7,159 nucleotides of DNA. It comes from an uncultured Alphaproteobacteria bacterium. Lineage in GTDB: Bacteria > Pseudomonadota > Alphaproteobacteria > Puniceispirillales > Puniceispirillaceae. The notes under the pieces are model-generated. The model ran no database searches, was not told the origin of the DNA, and worked only from the letters and a program-made list of their open reading frames with translations. The stretch's first letter is position 1, and every line of letters begins with the position of its first letter. Positions 5,862 through 7,159 of the stretch are shown here, one piece after another. A program made the position numbers and the translations under genes. The DNA lies in contig CALEYP010000123.1 of the NCBI GenBank assembly GCA_937924895.1, forward strand, positions 1 through 7,159, given 5' to 3'.

Positions 5862-6839
5862 CTAATGATTATCTACAGCGATGGTGGCGATATCCCTCGT
5901 CTCTGGAACTGGTGTTATGACATGACCTGTCTTGTGATGTTGTATTATATTATCAATGGTAAGCTGCCCCATGGCGGCTCTCGTTTCTATCGTGGCGCTT
6001 CCGACATGAGGCAAGAGGACAACATTCTCAAGCTGCTTTAACCGGGTTGGGATATGCGGCTCCCGCGCAAAAACATCAAGGCCAGCTTTGGCAATTTGTT
6101 TGGTTTCAAGGGCATGGATGAGGGCGTCTTCATCTACAACCGACCCGCGTGAGACATTGATAAACACACCATCTGGCCCGAGCGCCTCTAACACCTCGCC
6201 ATTGATAAGCGCGTTGGTTGATTGCCCCCCTGGGGTGACGACGATTAATGTATCAGCTTCCCGTGCCATCTCTTTCAGGTCAGCAAAATAGGTAAAGGGC
6301 ACATCGCGCGGGTTTCTGTTATGATATAGGATGCGTGCATTCAAGGCGGAGAGCTTTCTTGCAATCGCATAACCAATCCGCCCTAAGCCGACGATGCCTA
6401 CCGTCCTGTTATCGGCGGTTTGTGACAGCGGCGGGTGCCCCATTTTTTCCCATTCGCCACTTCTTGCATAATGCTCATTAGACAGAAAATCACGATAGCA
6501 GCTTATCATCAACAGCATGGCTGTGGTGGCCACCTCTTCATTCAGCACATCAGGCGTATGAGTCACAATGACGTTATTTTCGCGCATGGTAAGAACGTCA
6601 ATCGCATCATACCCAACACCATTATTTGAAATCAGTTCCAGGTTTGGCATTTTGATGAGGCGATCATTTGATATGCCGTCCAACCCGTTTGTGAGGACAT
6701 AGGAGATGGTAGCGCCATGTTCGTCTAGCCATTGCATAGGGTCATCAAGCGCCGTCTCATAGATTACGGAATAATCAGCGATGAGTTGCTCTTCCATTGA
6801 GGCATTAATTGCCCCAACAACATAGATCCGTGGTGACAT
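5862..6839 (-). CDS. D-isomer-specific 2-hydroxyacid dehydrogenase (glyoxylate/hydroxypyruvate reductase type)
   Basis: A 325-residue cytoplasmic enzyme that reduces 2-keto acids (glyoxylate, hydroxypyruvate or similar) to D-2-hydroxyacids. The catalytic set is complete: Arg231 in NVSRGSVVDEDAL, Glu260 in GLDVFAREP and His278 in LLPHVGSAT. The coenzyme motif GLGRIG is at 151-156. The second nucleotide-binding strand ends in YHNRNP, with Arg175 where NADPH-preferring members carry a basic residue, so NADPH is the likelier cofactor. The substrate-domain signature NNGVGYDAID is at 72-81. Length fits the family. GGGAG (complement of 6847-6851) is 7 bases before the ATG. The exact substrate cannot be fixed from sequence; ghrB-like is the nearest description. 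It stands alone on its strand between the hypothetical gene and the tRNA fragment. Confidence 0.92.
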   Translation of the reverse strand: MSPRIYVVGAINASMEEQLIADYSVIYETALDDPMQWLDEHGATISYVLTNGLDGISNDRLIKMPNLELISNNGVGYDAIDVLTMRENNVIVTHTPDVLNEEVATTAMLLMISCYRDFLSNEHYARSGEWEKMGHPPLSQTADNRTVGIVGLGRIGYAIARKLSALNARILYHNRNPRDVPFTYFADLKEMAREADTLIVVTPGGQSTNALINGEVLEALGPDGVFINVSRGSVVDEDALIHALETKQIAKAGLDVFAREPHIPTRLKQLENVVLLPHVGSATIETRAAMGQLTIDNIIQHHKTGHVITPVPETRDIATIAVDNH

Positions 6840-6889
6840 CGTCTTACTCCCTTGCCTCTTGTGATAGCTAGTTTGTGCCTGCTGCAGAT

Positions 6890-6902
6890 ACTATAAAATA
6901 TA
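6890..6902 (-). promoter_or_regulatory. Candidate -10 region of the dehydrogenase gene
   Basis: On the - strand the complement of 6890-6902 reads TATATTTTATAGT, which contains TATATT and TATAGT, both close to the -10 consensus. The corresponding -35 positions match poorly (two to three of six), so the call rests on the AT-rich box alone. The leader would be about 45 bases. Confidence 0.3.
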
Positions 6903-6995
6903 GCCTCACTATTGATACGATGAAAACGCCTTTTGGAGGGGCGGCGCTCAGGGAAAATCAGGCTGTGATGTGTCAGAGGGTGTTTTGTAAAGATA

Positions 6996-7048
6996 TGGCG
7001 CACCCGAGAGGATTCGAACCTCTGGCCTCTGCCTTCGGAGGGCAGCGC
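6996..7048 (-). pseudogene. 3' fragment of tRNA-Arg(CCG), probable attachment site of an integrated element
   Basis: Read on the - strand, this is the 3' two-thirds of a tRNA. From its 3' end it has CCA (complement of 6996-6998), discriminator G (6999), acceptor 3' strand CGGGTGC (7000-7006), a perfect 5-bp T stem with TTCGAAT loop (7007-7023), variable loop (7024-7028), and a perfect anticodon arm CTGCC-CTCCGAA-GGCAG (7029-7045) with anticodon CCG, arginine. The 5' partner of the acceptor stem, GCACCCG, is absent upstream and no D arm forms, so no functional tRNA can be made. A 3' tRNA copy of this kind is what site-specific integration into a tRNA gene leaves at the far end. A decayed tRNA is the alternative: TCAGCT, as in a normal D arm, occurs at the right spacing (complement of 7056-7061), though the seven bases between do not fit. 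Confidence 0.8.
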
Positions 7049-7159
7049 ACCGCATAGCTGACTTGCTTAGGCTTCACTAAACACCTTGAATATATAGCAT
7101 TATTCGTCGCGACGATGAAGCTCATTATTCTGTATGACGCTGATTTACTGGAGCATTGG
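7049..7159. other. Window end beyond the tRNA fragment, presumed element side
   Basis: About 110 bases, AT-rich from about 7080, holding no gene I can support. A perfect 12-bp palindrome (7104-7115, centred on TCGCGA) precedes an ATG at 7115 that stays open for 15 codons to the window end with no ribosome binding site in sight. If the tRNA fragment is an attachment site, this is the first DNA inside the integrated element. Confidence 0.4.

Noticed and set aside
6875..7057. 60-codon open frame on + ending in HPRGFEPL... residues
   Set aside because: It is the well-known false frame produced by reading the complement of a tRNA 3' half; the tRNA fragment explains it.
6996..7090. Complete tRNA-Arg gene on the - strand
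   Set aside because: The 5' acceptor strand GCACCCG is not found upstream and the D arm does not form.
7115..7159. Start of a + strand gene at the window end
   Set aside because: Only 15 codons are visible and no ribosome binding site precedes the ATG; not enough to call.

Overview
The window looks like chromosomal DNA of a marine-type alphaproteobacterium with moderate GC. The evidence is a Sox (thiosulfate/sulfide oxidation) gene set, alphaproteobacterial-style protein sequences and a tRNA-Arg(CCG) fragment. A SAR116-like or Rhodospirillales-like lineage is a guess; nothing here fixes the genus.

Left half (1-3556), sulfur oxidation: the window opens inside the second heme motif of soxA, which ends at 251 and is followed by a strong intrinsic terminator. 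Next come soxV (CcdA-type membrane thiol transporter) and soxW (periplasmic thioredoxin), one transcription unit on +. They converge on soxF (flavocytochrome c sulfide dehydrogenase flavoprotein) and soxE (small monoheme cytochrome c), both on -. A bidirectional hairpin terminator lies between soxW and soxF. SoxAX loads thiosulfate onto the SoxYZ carrier, SoxV/SoxW keep the carrier cysteine reduced from the cytoplasmic side, and SoxEF oxidises sulfide and passes electrons to c-type cytochromes. soxXYZ, soxB and soxCD are not in the window.

Middle (3611-5792), accessory: an AT-rich gene for a PD-(D/E)XK-like plus DUF5655 protein lies upstream of soxE in the same direction. Divergent from it are a LysE-family amino-acid exporter and an unrecognised 100-residue membrane-anchored protein.

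Right part (5862-7159): an NAD(P)-dependent D-2-hydroxyacid dehydrogenase (glyoxylate/hydroxypyruvate reductase type) on -, then the 3' part of a tRNA-Arg(CCG) without its 5' half. Such a fragment is the usual mark left at the far end of an element integrated in a tRNA gene. Its polarity places the element to the right of about 7048, outside this window, and the sox side as the ancestral flank. I found no CRISPR array, insertion sequence, transposase or integrase inside the window. The best leads are the tRNA fragment, the DUF5655 gene, and the unusual transcription layout of soxV-soxW and soxE/soxF.
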